64,000 bases of DNA from positions 1 to 64,000 of IMG/VR virus record IMGVR_UViG_3300017971_000041; one strand, written 5' to 3'. Positions 33,280 to 39,636 of the stretch are shown piece by piece. The translations under genes were made by a program, and so were the position numbers. The stretch's first letter is position 1, and each line of letters starts with the position of its first letter. Under the pieces are notes generated by a model that was given only the letters and a program-made list of their open reading frames with translations, did no database searches and was not told where the DNA came from. The DNA comes from a virus.

Positions 33280-33308
33280 GTTATATCTCGAATCGATCCT
33301 GATGTCAA
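33280..33308 (-). promoter_or_regulatory. Sigma70-like promoter
   Basis: Leftward TTGACA (33303-33308), 17-bp spacer, TATAAC (33280-33285). It drives the five-gene operon 33067-31675. Confidence 0.75.
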
Positions 33309-33318
33309 TAAAAATCCC

Positions 33319-33347
33319 GGGAGACAGACAAGATTTGTCTGTCTCCC
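33319..33347. terminator. Bidirectional-type terminator
   Basis: GGGAGACAGACAA (33319-33331) pairs with TTGTCTGTCTCCC (33335-33347). Reading leftward it is followed by GGGATTTTTATT; rightward by AAAATTTTATTT. It ends the 33590 gene just before the next promoter. Confidence 0.78.
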
Positions 33348-33353
33348 AAAATT

Positions 33354-33590
33354 TTATTTCAGGAGCTTTAAATTGGCAAGGATATTGCTTATAGCCACAT
33401 CAACTACGACCCGATCCGTCGTTGGAAGAGACCCCGTTCGATCTTCGATTATTTCGAGATTGTCAGAAATTACTGTAGCGATTTGATTAATCTCGGTTCG
33501 GGTTTCAGTGGCTGCCATTTCAATGTCTTCTAATTCAAAATCAGTATACAGTAGATCGATAATTTTTTGGAGCTTGTTAGTTGTCGTCAT
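33354..33590 (-). CDS. Small acidic helical protein
   Basis: A 78-aa acidic, all-helical protein (KLQKIIDLLYTDFELEDIEM, then TRTEINQIATVISDNLEIIED). CGGAGG precedes the ATG. It is a single-gene cassette with its own promoter (33636-33664) and terminator. The negative charge could mimic DNA or bind a basic partner, as in some phage anti-host proteins; this is only a guess from composition. Confidence 0.75.
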   Translation of the reverse strand: MTTTNKLQKIIDLLYTDFELEDIEMAATETRTEINQIATVISDNLEIIEDRTGSLPTTDRVVVDVAISNILANLKLLK

Positions 33591-33635
33591 GTTGTTTCCT
33601 CCGTGTTGTTGTTGTTGTTTTGTTAATCATGATTA

Positions 33636-33664
33636 TTTATACAAGACATCAATAGAAAGGTCAA
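33636..33664 (-). promoter_or_regulatory. Sigma70-like promoter
   Basis: Leftward TTGACC (33659-33664), 17-bp spacer, TATAAA (33636-33641). An ACAACAACAACA-rich leader follows. It drives the 33590 gene. Confidence 0.78.
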
Positions 33665-33672
33665 CAGAAATC

Positions 33673-33762
33673 CTAGCCATGACCAAAATTTTTGAAATGA
33701 GCGTTTTTAATGTTGGAATTAAGGATGGTGGCCTGGTTGTTGATGAGTTCGATTCTGTTCAT
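33673..33762 (-). CDS. 29-aa microprotein with full expression cassette
   Basis: A very short ORF read from the sequence: ATG 33762, TAG at 33673-33675. AAGGAG precedes it, after a CAACAACAACAA leader, and the promoter at 33809-33837 lies upstream. The product begins MNRIELINNQATIL and is polar (Asn, His, Lys). Complete transcription and translation signals argue for expression; alternatively it is the remnant of a longer cassette gene. Confidence 0.5.
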   Translation of the reverse strand: MNRIELINNQATILNSNIKNAHFKNFGHG

Positions 33763-33808
33763 TTTGTTTCTCCTTGTTGTTGTTGTTTGTTGTTCATCTT
33801 GCTTTATA

Positions 33809-33837
33809 TATATACCACGGGTCCTTTAAGATGTCAA
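33809..33837 (-). promoter_or_regulatory. Sigma70-like promoter (leftward of divergent pair)
   Basis: Leftward TTGACA (33832-33837), 17-bp spacer, TATATA (33809-33814). It mirrors the rightward promoter at 34108-34136. Confidence 0.75.
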
Positions 33838-34112
33838 GAAAAATCCCAGATTTTTTTTAAAAATTTCCACGGTCTTAGCTCTCGAAAATCCGATGCTGTT
33901 TGTTTTTAGATAGCTAGCTATCGACATTAAAAACAGGAACCATAAATCAGACCTGGCTGTCTGTACGAGAGATGCCGTCAACAGCAGCCAGACTCGATAT
34001 TTAGAACGTATTTCTTTTGTCGATAGCTAGCTATGAACGAGATCTCCAAACATGATTTTTGAGCAACTGAGCAGCAGAAAAAAACTCTAAAAAATCCGGG
34101 GTTTTTCTTGAC
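33831..34112. repeat. Large imperfect inverted repeat between divergent promoters
   Basis: The left arm (33831-33922) and right arm (34022-34112) read as inverted copies: both run from TGTCAAGAAAAA and CCC-GATTTTTT at the -35 box to the palindrome GATAGCTAGCTAT, with diverged sequence between. The palindromes (33909-33922, 34022-34035) lie 72 and 73 bases from the two -35 boxes. About 100 bases of unrelated noncoding DNA separate the arms. It probably controls the 33762 and 34180 genes together. Confidence 0.7.
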
Positions 34113-34136
34113 AAACCCAAGCGGCTTTGGTATATA
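34108..34136 (+). promoter_or_regulatory. Sigma70-like promoter (rightward)
   Basis: TTGACA (34108-34113), 17-bp spacer, TATATA (34131-34136). An AACACACAACAAC leader follows. It drives the 34180 gene. Confidence 0.82.
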
Positions 34137-34179
34137 TCAAGCACAACACACAACAACTTACTAACGAAAGGAACAAAAC

Positions 34180-34551
34180 ATGAAAAAACAACTAATTCAA
34201 AAAATTTACAATCTCGCCGCCGCACCAGGAACTGCAGGAGAAGGATTTGCTGCAATGACAAAATTGGCCGCTCTCCTCAATAAATACAACTATAACATTA
34301 ATGATTTCGGCGGCCCGATCCCGGGATTCGACCCGAAAACGGGTCCGACCACCGATGACGCTTCTGATGAAAAATCCGAAGAAATTCAATATGTTACACC
34401 TAAAGAAATTGCTGCAAAAATGGGCATCTCCGCAAAAACTCTCCGCGCCCGTCTTCGCAAACATATCAACGATCTTCCGATCTCCGAACACGAAAAACGT
34501 TGGGTGTTTAAGGCTGAAGATATTGATTTTATTATCAATATCGTCTCCTAA
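34180..34551 (+). CDS. DUF2786-like + C-terminal HTH protein (family member C)
   Basis: A 123-aa protein, the only rightward member of the HTH family. Residues ~5-45 (LIQKIYNLAAAPGTAGEGFA, then LLNKYNYNINDFGG) are DUF2786-like; ~70-123 are the HTH module (YVTPKEIAAKMGISAKTLRA, LRKHINDLP, RWVF). It is closely related to the 29785 gene along its whole length. GAAAGGA precedes the ATG, and it has its own promoter and strong terminator. It is probably a DNA-binding regulator, possibly acting on the palindromes flanking its promoter. Confidence 0.85.
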   Translation: MKKQLIQKIYNLAAAPGTAGEGFAAMTKLAALLNKYNYNINDFGGPIPGFDPKTGPTTDDASDEKSEEIQYVTPKEIAAKMGISAKTLRARLRKHINDLPISEHEKRWVFKAEDIDFIINIVS

Positions 34552-34569
34552 TACACAATCACACAACTC

Positions 34570-34596
34570 GCCCCCGTCGTTCGACGGGGGCTTTTT
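34570..34596 (+). terminator. Strong rho-independent terminator
   Basis: GCCCCCGTCG pairs with CGACGGGGGC around TT, followed by TTTTTC. It ends the 34180 transcript. Confidence 0.9.
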
Positions 34597-35032
34597 CGGG
34601 GGTTTTTAGCGTAGCTATGAGACGAGATTGAATGATTGTCCACGGTGGGTAGGATCCCTCGTGTTTGCATTTATGTTAAAATGTCGGCGGCCTGACAGCG
34701 CTTGTTGACCAGTTCCTCAGGAGCTGTAAATCGCGGCATATTGACGAGGGGATAGCTAGCATACCAGGTTGTCGATTGTCGTGAAAATGGGTTGCTAAAC
34801 CGCCGTGGTACGCCCACGCCCGTAAGACAGCTGTACTCCTGAATACCACGGTAGTCGACAGTGTCGTATGCCAGCTATCCACCAGGATAATGCATGCTCT
34901 GAGGACTCCGTGGTTGACTCACAGGACAATGAGAGCAGAACACCTTCAGACCTCCGTGGTTGTCAGTATTTTTATTAGTTGAGTATGGCTATCCGCTTTT
35001 TCGGTGCTCGTTGTAAATCTTATTTAACAGCG
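34597..35032. other. Noncoding stretch rich in CCGTGG and GATAGC sites
   Basis: No ORF here has a ribosome site or plausible composition. It holds five CCACGG/CCGTGG hexamers in about 330 bases (near 34629, 34803, 34844, 34908, 34955), a GATAGCTAGCATAC site, GCTATCC at about 34870 and 34987, and a segment (CAGTATTTTTATTAGTT, about 34962) that recurs near 36322. It looks like decayed or regulatory DNA. Confidence 0.5.
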
Positions 35033-35302
35033 TCAGGGGGGTACAGGCCCTTGAAGGTCCCTCAATGCGCGTATATTCGACTCAGATCGGAAATGCATGT
35101 TCATGTATTCAATTGATCGGCGCCCGTCAAATACCGTCACTGACAGCGTTATAACAGGCTGGTTGTTCAGCTCGCGATATTTGAATGCTAATTGACAATG
35201 CATGTTATGATATTCATTGTATGTCGATAGGTCGATATTCGTCAGCTGAGGCTCTGCATTTTTCAATGTCCTGATAAAAAAAATGATATTGTCGAACGTC
35301 AT
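35033..35302 (-). CDS. Possible hypothetical protein (weak)
   Basis: An 89-aa frame from ATG 35302. It has no ribosome binding site and no promoter, unlike its neighbours. Its composition is nevertheless protein-like (LSTYNEYHNMHCQLAFKYRE, then VITLSVTVFDGRRSIEYMN, alternating beta). It could be a decayed cassette gene whose upstream signals were lost, or a chance frame. Confidence 0.3.
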   Translation of the reverse strand: MTFDNIIFFIRTLKNAEPQLTNIDLSTYNEYHNMHCQLAFKYRELNNQPVITLSVTVFDGRRSIEYMNMHFRSESNIRALRDLQGPVPP

Positions 35303-35435
35303 ATTATGAGTCTGGGTTTTGTTATTGGATGGTGTCACGAATACGTCTGGGATATCGTTGTGAGAGGAGCCAGATAGCCGAAAATGGCAATATTGGAGCT
35401 GTACTCAATGCTTGCTATTCGGGCTGGTTTTGACC

Positions 35436-35469
35436 AAAAAAAATCGAGCGAGACATGCGTCTCGCCCGA
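35436..35469. terminator. Bidirectional terminator
   Basis: CGAGCGAGAC (35444-35453) pairs with GTCTCGCCCG (35458-35467; one mismatch). AAAAAAA precedes and ATTTTTG follows on the + strand, so it works both ways. It ends the 35964 gene. Confidence 0.85.
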
Positions 35470-35484
35470 TTTTTGTGTTGTGTG

Positions 35485-35964
35485 TTAGATGATTTTTTTG
35501 ATAATTTCAAGCGTATAGCGAATGTTAAAAACCCATCGTCCCTCGATTTCAGTCGGGGGCAATGTTTCGCCGTTGTCGCGCAATTTGCGCAGTTTGCGTC
35601 TGATTGATTTTTGATCGATGCCTGTTTTGTATGCAATGTCTTTCATCGTGAACGTTACAGGCGTGTCAGGTACGATTATGACAATGATCGGGCGCGAGGT
35701 TAATTCTTCACAATTTGCGGAGACAGGCAGGTCGTTTTCGACGAAGACAGCGTAATCAAACAGGGTCTCGTTATGTTCGTGAATTAATTCAGGATTTTCA
35801 ATTTTTGTTTCTGTAATCGTTACGTTCATGTCAGCCTCCAAATGTTTGATTTTTTTAATGATAAGACGTTTCGCCATTTTGTTTGATTTGAGTGATTTCA
35901 GGCCTGCAATGTTGCGCAGTTCGTTCAGTCGAGTGAAGAGTTCGTTTGTAGTTGCGTTTTTCAT
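35485..35964 (-). CDS. C-terminal HTH fusion protein (family member D)
   Basis: A 159-aa protein; ATG 35964 follows GAAAGGA, so the longer frame to 36018 is not used. The N-terminal ~45 residues (ELFTRLNELRNIAGLKSLKS, then KRLIIKKIKHLEADM) match the start of the 42289 protein, so the two share both ends. The C-terminal ~55 residues are the HTH module (FTMKDIAYKTGIDQKSIRRK, LRKLRD, GRWVF). The middle is variable and acidic. Own promoter and terminator. Likely a DNA-binding early protein. Confidence 0.82.
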   Translation of the reverse strand: MKNATTNELFTRLNELRNIAGLKSLKSNKMAKRLIIKKIKHLEADMNVTITETKIENPELIHEHNETLFDYAVFVENDLPVSANCEELTSRPIIVIIVPDTPVTFTMKDIAYKTGIDQKSIRRKLRKLRDNGETLPPTEIEGRWVFNIRYTLEIIKKII

Positions 35965-36024
35965 TTTGTTTTCCTTTCGTTTGAGTTGTTGTTGTTGGTC
36001 ACGTTTTCTGTTAATCATGCTTCT

Positions 36025-36053
36025 TTTATAAGAGAGATCGGTCGTGATGTCAA
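36025..36053 (-). promoter_or_regulatory. Sigma70-like promoter
   Basis: Leftward TTGACA (36048-36053), 17-bp spacer, TATAAA (36025-36030). Upstream, AAATCTAGGATTTTC matches the conserved flank seen at several cassettes. It drives the 35964 gene. Confidence 0.82.
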
Positions 36054-36580
36054 AGAAAATCCTAGATTTTTTTACATATTAGGTAAGTTTTTTCAAAATC
36101 AGAAATAACGTACTGAATTTGTTGGACAAATCACCCAACTCCAACTGAGGTCCTCAAATCAGCCACGTTGGGAGATCGTCCTTATGTGAATAGTACGTAT
36201 CGTCTACCGCTCCGATCTTCTCGTCTGGCTTGACTCACTCCGCGGAAACGATTCCTATTTTAATGAATAAAAATGCAGGTATGGCGTTTAAAAAAGCCAC
36301 GGTGTGAGGGCTCGAAAATGGTGAGTATTTTTATTGTTCGTAGCTGGCATACGGGGGAAAATTAACAGAGCACATTCGAGCTCTGAGGCGGTTGGACTAT
36401 TCCATTTTCGTTATTGATTTAAAAGTGGAAGTTTTGTTGGGTAACAATGGAGAAATTCGCCAATGGACACGGTTCATTGCGCCGATTTTGAATTCTTACG
36501 TCCCGTCTCTTATGCTTGCTATCCACGTCCGTGTGGAGCCGTATGATGCATTAAAACGTCTCTATTTAATGATTCTAAAA
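36054..36580. other. Noncoding stretch
   Basis: About 530 bases with no convincing gene: the one sizeable rightward frame (36392-36652) has no ribosome site and runs through the terminator. It contains GAGTATTTTTATTGTTCGTAGC (a copy of the 34962 segment), TAGCTGGCATAC, GCTTGCTATCC at about 36508 and one CCACGG. It may hold operators or a decayed cassette. Confidence 0.5.
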
Positions 36581-36612
36581 AAACGATTCGCGGACGGGTA
36601 CGCGAATCGTTT
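36581..36612. terminator. Bidirectional terminator
   Basis: AAACGATTCGCG (36581-36592) pairs perfectly with CGCGAATCGTTT (36601-36612), with A and T runs on both sides. It ends the 36960 gene. Confidence 0.88.
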
Positions 36613-36624
36613 TTTTTTAGAATT

Positions 36625-36960
36625 TTACATAGGTGTCAAGAATGTTGCATGAATACGGTAGAATTTGTTTGTGTGAGTTCGTATCAATATCAGGTTAGTA
36701 CGTTTGATATGGTGCACAATTTCGACAAATTCACATGTATGAAATGTGGGAGCATATTCATCGATTTTTGCATCGATTATGAACGTTTCAGACGTGTTAA
36801 TCGGTTGTGCAATCATCAGGAATGACAGGCGTTCGAGTTTGTTGTAGTCAAATAGTGTGTTTTCGAGTTCAAACAGGCAAGATTTGCAGATAAGTACGTT
36901 CATGTGGATTTTCAGGTCGTCGTCGTTGTGGAGATTTTGACAAAAATAACAATGTTTCAT
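36625..36960 (-). CDS. Small protein with N-terminal zinc ribbon
   Basis: A 111-aa protein; ATG 36960 follows AAAGGAC. The start MKHCYFCQN and CKSC near residue 28 form a Cys4 zinc site. The rest is alpha/beta with a His-rich beta segment (FVEIVHHIKRTNLILIRTH). It lacks the shared HTH module although it lies within the same cassette array. It could be a nucleic-acid-binding or adaptor protein. Confidence 0.75.
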   Translation of the reverse strand: MKHCYFCQNLHNDDDLKIHMNVLICKSCLFELENTLFDYNKLERLSFLMIAQPINTSETFIIDAKIDEYAPTFHTCEFVEIVHHIKRTNLILIRTHTNKFYRIHATFLTPM

Positions 36961-37012
36961 TTGATGTCCTTTTGTGTTATGTTGTTGTTGTTTCCCGTCG
37001 TTCATGAGTATA

Positions 37013-37041
37013 TTTTTACCAAATTTTGTTCGTGGTGTCAA
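37013..37041 (-). promoter_or_regulatory. Sigma70-like promoter (leftward of divergent pair)
   Basis: Leftward TTGACA (37036-37041), 17-bp spacer, TAAAAA (37013-37018). It drives the 36960 gene. Confidence 0.7.
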
Positions 37042-37043
37042 CA

Positions 37044-37082
37044 GAAAAAATGGATTTAAAAATCTTTTTTAAATCCATTTTT
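37044..37082. terminator. Hairpin between divergent promoters
   Basis: AAAAAATGGATTTAAAA (37044-37060) pairs with TTTTAAATCCATTTTTT (37066-37082). It sits exactly between two divergent promoters, so it may insulate them or serve as an operator. Confidence 0.75.
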
Positions 37083-37095
37083 TGTCGATTTTCTG

Positions 37096-37124
37096 TTGAC
37101 ATCCGCTCTAATTTCTGTTATTTA
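37096..37124 (+). promoter_or_regulatory. Sigma70-like promoter (rightward)
   Basis: TTGACA (37096-37101), 17-bp spacer, TATTTA (37119-37124). An AACAATAACAC leader follows. It drives the 37171 gene. Confidence 0.72.
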
Positions 37125-37170
37125 TATATTCATGAACGACAACAATAACACAAAAACAGAAAGGGACAAC

Positions 37171-37449
37171 ATGAACGAAAAACGCGATTTACCCGAAATA
37201 ACTGATCGTGATCTCTGTGAATTATTTATTGATCAATGTGCATTGTTTGACCCCTCACATGTCAAAAACATTATGTCTCGTCTCGACCGTGAACGTGCGA
37301 ATTTTCGACAAATTTACGACATCATGGAATCAATCGGATTTGACTCAATGTACGATCATTTCCTCGATTACACTGAATTCGATGATCTGTCGATTGACAT
37401 TGAACATGTTTGCTATAACGCTGTCGAATTATTGATGAAAAAATTGTAA
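37171..37449 (+). CDS. Small acidic helical protein
   Basis: A 92-aa rightward gene inside the leftward block; ATG 37171 follows AAAGGG. The protein is acidic and helical (LPEITDRDLCELFIDQCALF, then FDSMYDHFLDYTEFDD). It has no HTH module. It has its own promoter and terminator. The strong negative charge again raises the possibility of DNA mimicry or binding of a basic host factor, which is unproven. Confidence 0.78.
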   Translation: MNEKRDLPEITDRDLCELFIDQCALFDPSHVKNIMSRLDRERANFRQIYDIMESIGFDSMYDHFLDYTEFDDLSIDIEHVCYNAVELLMKKL

Positions 37450-37457
37450 CGATAACA

Positions 37458-37489
37458 AAAAATGCGATGTCTTCACGAATCGCATTTTT
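37458..37489 (+). terminator. Rho-independent terminator
   Basis: AAAAATGCGAT (37458-37468) pairs with ATCGCATTTTT (37479-37489). It ends the 37171 transcript. Confidence 0.85.
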
Positions 37490-37510
37490 GGCGGAAAATT
37501 TAGAATTTTT

Positions 37511-37585
37511 GGAATAGAGATTGCATCGGAGAAATGGAATAGAAATTGCCGGAGAGTTTTGGAATAGAAATTGCATCGGGCTTTT
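37511..37585. repeat. Three tandem 25-bp repeats (iteron-like)
   Basis: Three units at 37511, 37536 and 37561, each starting GGAATAGARATTGC and spaced exactly 25 bp. They end four bases before a rightward promoter. There are no spacers, so it is not CRISPR. This could be a repressor/activator array or replication iterons. Confidence 0.8.
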
Positions 37586-37588
37586 TTG

Positions 37589-37617
37589 TTGACAAGAAAA
37601 AATAAAAATGGTAAAAT
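37589..37617 (+). promoter_or_regulatory. Sigma70-like promoter with no downstream ORF
   Basis: TTGACA (37589-37594), 17-bp spacer, TAAAAT (37612-37617), directly after the 25-bp repeats. No gene follows on the + strand; the next terminator is at 37883-37929. Confidence 0.7.
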
Positions 37618-37948
37618 TAACTAACACTCCGAGTAGAATTGACTTCTCCTTAAGTCAGTGTCTGTACTTCTTTTTTGACATGGATAGCAAGCGATCTGAT
37701 GTTCTATAAACTCGTTATGTACGCAATATAGACCGCCCTCTGATCGAAATTTCCCAGACATCAATGACATTTAATCTCCATTTTCGTAATTTTAAATCAG
37801 GCCGTTAAATAGCGAATTTTCAACCTGGATAGCTAGCTATCCGTGTATTGTAAACGTGCTATATTTGCTGAATAAACCAGATCTGGGGCGAGATTTAAGA
37901 GACATCACACAGAAAAATCTCGCCCCAGAATTTATAATCCTTCTACGA
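37618..37948. other. Noncoding stretch; possible ~300-nt RNA gene
   Basis: There is no ORF longer than 10 codons with a start signal on the + strand. It includes GGATAGCAAGC (about 37682), the 16-bp palindrome GGATAGCTAGCTATCC (37827-37842) and a terminator. Being bounded by a promoter and a terminator makes an RNA product possible, but it may simply be an operator or origin region. Confidence 0.35.
37883..37929. terminator. Long-stem terminator
   Basis: TCTGGGGCGAGATTT pairs with AAATCTCGCCCCAGA (15 bp) around about 17 bases. It lies 20 bases past the end of the leftward 38350 gene and would also end rightward transcripts from 37617. Confidence 0.75.
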
Positions 37949-38350
37949 TCAATTCAAAGAGTTGATGTCTGTATTTCTTACTATTAGCCACGGTCTTTGC
38001 AAGCGTCTGGCAGCTGTTGCAGTCAGTAACCAACTCGCTGTAGCCAGCGACCAGTTCGTGATGCATCGTGCATTTTTCGACGTTAAGACGTTCACAACAG
38101 TGCCTTCTGACGACTTTCTGTACAACGAAGCAACCTCCTCGTGGTTAGTATACATGTCCCCGGCATGTAAATATTGTTCCGGAGAAATTAAAGTATCGAT
38201 TTGATCATAAGGAATCAGGACGTCAATGTCCGAAATCCCCTCGACATAATCTCCAAATACAAAAGATCCGGTTATTTTTCCTGACATAAGAAATTTTACA
38301 GGAAGACATTTTTTATCTTGTATTGCTCGTTTGATTTTTTGGGATATCAT
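37949..38350 (-). CDS. Nucleotidyltransferase-like protein
   Basis: A 133-aa protein with the DNA polymerase beta superfamily signature GSFVFGDYVEGISDID (residues ~28-43): GS, then the two-Asp motif. The third acidic residue is not obvious. It resembles minimal nucleotidyltransferases (MNT) or phage-encoded relatives that modify tRNA, proteins or toxins. GGAGA precedes the ATG, which overlaps the upstream stop. The C-terminal half is helical. Target unknown. Confidence 0.7.
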   Translation of the reverse strand: MISQKIKRAIQDKKCLPVKFLMSGKITGSFVFGDYVEGISDIDVLIPYDQIDTLISPEQYLHAGDMYTNHEEVASLYRKSSEGTVVNVLTSKNARCITNWSLATASWLLTATAARRLQRPWLIVRNTDINSLN

Positions 38351-38721
38351 GATTTGTCTCCTTTGATTCCAATGTAATATCCGTGTTTCCTCGGGGTCTT
38401 ACGGATCAGTTTTGGTCTGGACATAACAGCTTGGTATTTCAGAGAAACTTTGTACTCAAAATATTCCCGGGTCTGGGTCCAACCACGGGTGTTGGGTCTT
38501 TTAGGTGGTCGAGATAGTTCGACGTCCATGGCACCAATGAAGCTGTCAATGGCTGCTATCAAACGTATATCATTAACCCGTATCGTGTTGACCGCTTTTT
38601 CAAATGCCTTTATTTCTTGTTCCAGTTTGATCTGTTCTTCGATCATTTTGCGTAGAGTTGCGGCAGCAGTGACAAGAGAGAGACCTTTCCCGGATTTAAA
38701 TTTCAGAACTTGGTTGTCCAT
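38347..38721 (-). CDS. Hypothetical protein
   Basis: A 124-aa protein. Residues ~15-65 are helical (AATLRKMIEEQIKLEQEIKA and IRLIAAIDSFIGAMDVEL). The C-terminal half is basic (PPKRPNTRGWTQTREYFEYK, then RKTPRKHG), so nucleic-acid contact is possible. GGAG is upstream. It lies between a DnaQ-like exonuclease and a nucleotidyltransferase in one leftward operon. No family is recognised. Confidence 0.72.
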   Translation of the reverse strand: MDNQVLKFKSGKGLSLVTAAATLRKMIEEQIKLEQEIKAFEKAVNTIRVNDIRLIAAIDSFIGAMDVELSRPPKRPNTRGWTQTREYFEYKVSLKYQAVMSRPKLIRKTPRKHGYYIGIKGDKS

Positions 38722-38729
38722 GTTTTCTC

Positions 38730-39305
38730 CTATATTTTACTGTACAGTTTCAGAATGCATTCACGGGTTGCTCGAACATCGACCAATGCATCATGAGCCC
38801 CCTCGAGGTCTACCTTCAGTACATTACAAACCGTTTGCAATTTATAATTTGGGAAAATGAATTCTTGTCTCCGGAGTTCATACATCAAACAAATCTGCCG
38901 TAAATCCAAGAAAGCAGAGCGGATGAATGAGAACCAATATGGGTCGTTATTTTTCAAAAAGAACGAGCTGATGAATTGACAATCAAAATCAACATTTTGA
39001 CCACACAAGACAAATTTGTCGTTTCGGTTATATGGGTCCACATATTGAGATAAGAATTTCTTGAACTCGTAGTATACTTCATCCCCGGGCGCGAAACCTT
39101 CCATATCTTGTTTTGCAATGCCATGGACAGCCAATGATTTGTCGGTAATCGAATCAAAATTGAAGGGCCGGATATTCCGTATAAACTCGAACACTGACGA
39201 CTCCCCATTGACAATAATTTCGGCAAGAGCAGCCACTTGGATGACGTCATTTTCTTTAGGATCCAACCCCGTGGTTTCTGTATCCATCCACAAAAATTTA
39301 AACAT
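38730..39305 (-). CDS. DnaQ-like 3'-5' exonuclease
   Basis: A 191-aa DEDDh exonuclease. Motif I is WMDTETTG (Asp8, Glu10), motif II NVDFD near 100, and motif III HDALVDVRAT near 170 with the His-x4-Asp of DEDDh enzymes. The length matches the single-domain proofreading family. It may trim DNA ends, proofread or degrade host RNA. It sits in the same operon as the DNA ligase. An AGGAGG-like GGAGGCGC precedes the ATG. Confidence 0.9.
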   Translation of the reverse strand: MFKFLWMDTETTGLDPKENDVIQVAALAEIIVNGESSVFEFIRNIRPFNFDSITDKSLAVHGIAKQDMEGFAPGDEVYYEFKKFLSQYVDPYNRNDKFVLCGQNVDFDCQFISSFFLKNNDPYWFSFIRSAFLDLRQICLMYELRRQEFIFPNYKLQTVCNVLKVDLEGAHDALVDVRATRECILKLYSKI

Positions 39306-39306
39306 A

Positions 39307-39636
39307 TTAGCGCCTCCTATAATAAAGTTTTTCGGTAGAAAGTAAATAGTTGTAAAATCGAACTAAGAAAATTTCTCGGGTTGGGATTCGTCCCCAGTAT
39401 AATTGAAGCTTTTTTAATTTGTTGATTTCTCGAGTCAGGTTACCCCGCTCAGGGCCCTCGCACGTTGGTTCTCCACGTTTTATGATACAGAACTCATATA
39501 CCAAGAGGAAGTACTCATTCATTGTATTTTTCATCGTGTTAAGGTCCTGAAAGCGGATATCCCGTTCAACGATCTCGAGGACAAATCGCTTGAAATCCTG
39601 CAATGTACAATTGATTTTTTGTCCATTTATTATCAT
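39307..39636 (-). CDS. Hypothetical protein
   Basis: A 109-aa basic, helical protein (LQDFKRFVLEIVERDIRFQD, ending LLSTEKLYYRRR). The start overlaps the ligase stop and its own stop abuts the DnaQ-like gene, so the three are co-translated. No motif or family is recognised. Its basic charge and context suggest an accessory to DNA repair or joining. Confidence 0.7.
   Translation of the reverse strand: MIINGQKINCTLQDFKRFVLEIVERDIRFQDLNTMKNTMNEYFLLVYEFCIIKRGEPTCEGPERGNLTREINKLKKLQLYWGRIPTREIFLVRFYNYLLSTEKLYYRRR

Noticed and set aside
33508-33909. 133-codon rightward frame
   Set aside because: It runs antisense through a gene, two promoters and CAA-type leaders; its Cys runs come from GTTGTTGTTG repeats.
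34676-34882. 68-codon leftward frame in noncoding DNA
   Set aside because: No ribosome site; composition reflects CCACGG repeats and palindromes.
37511-37585. CRISPR array
   Set aside because: Three units directly abutting at 25 bp without unique spacers and no cas genes.
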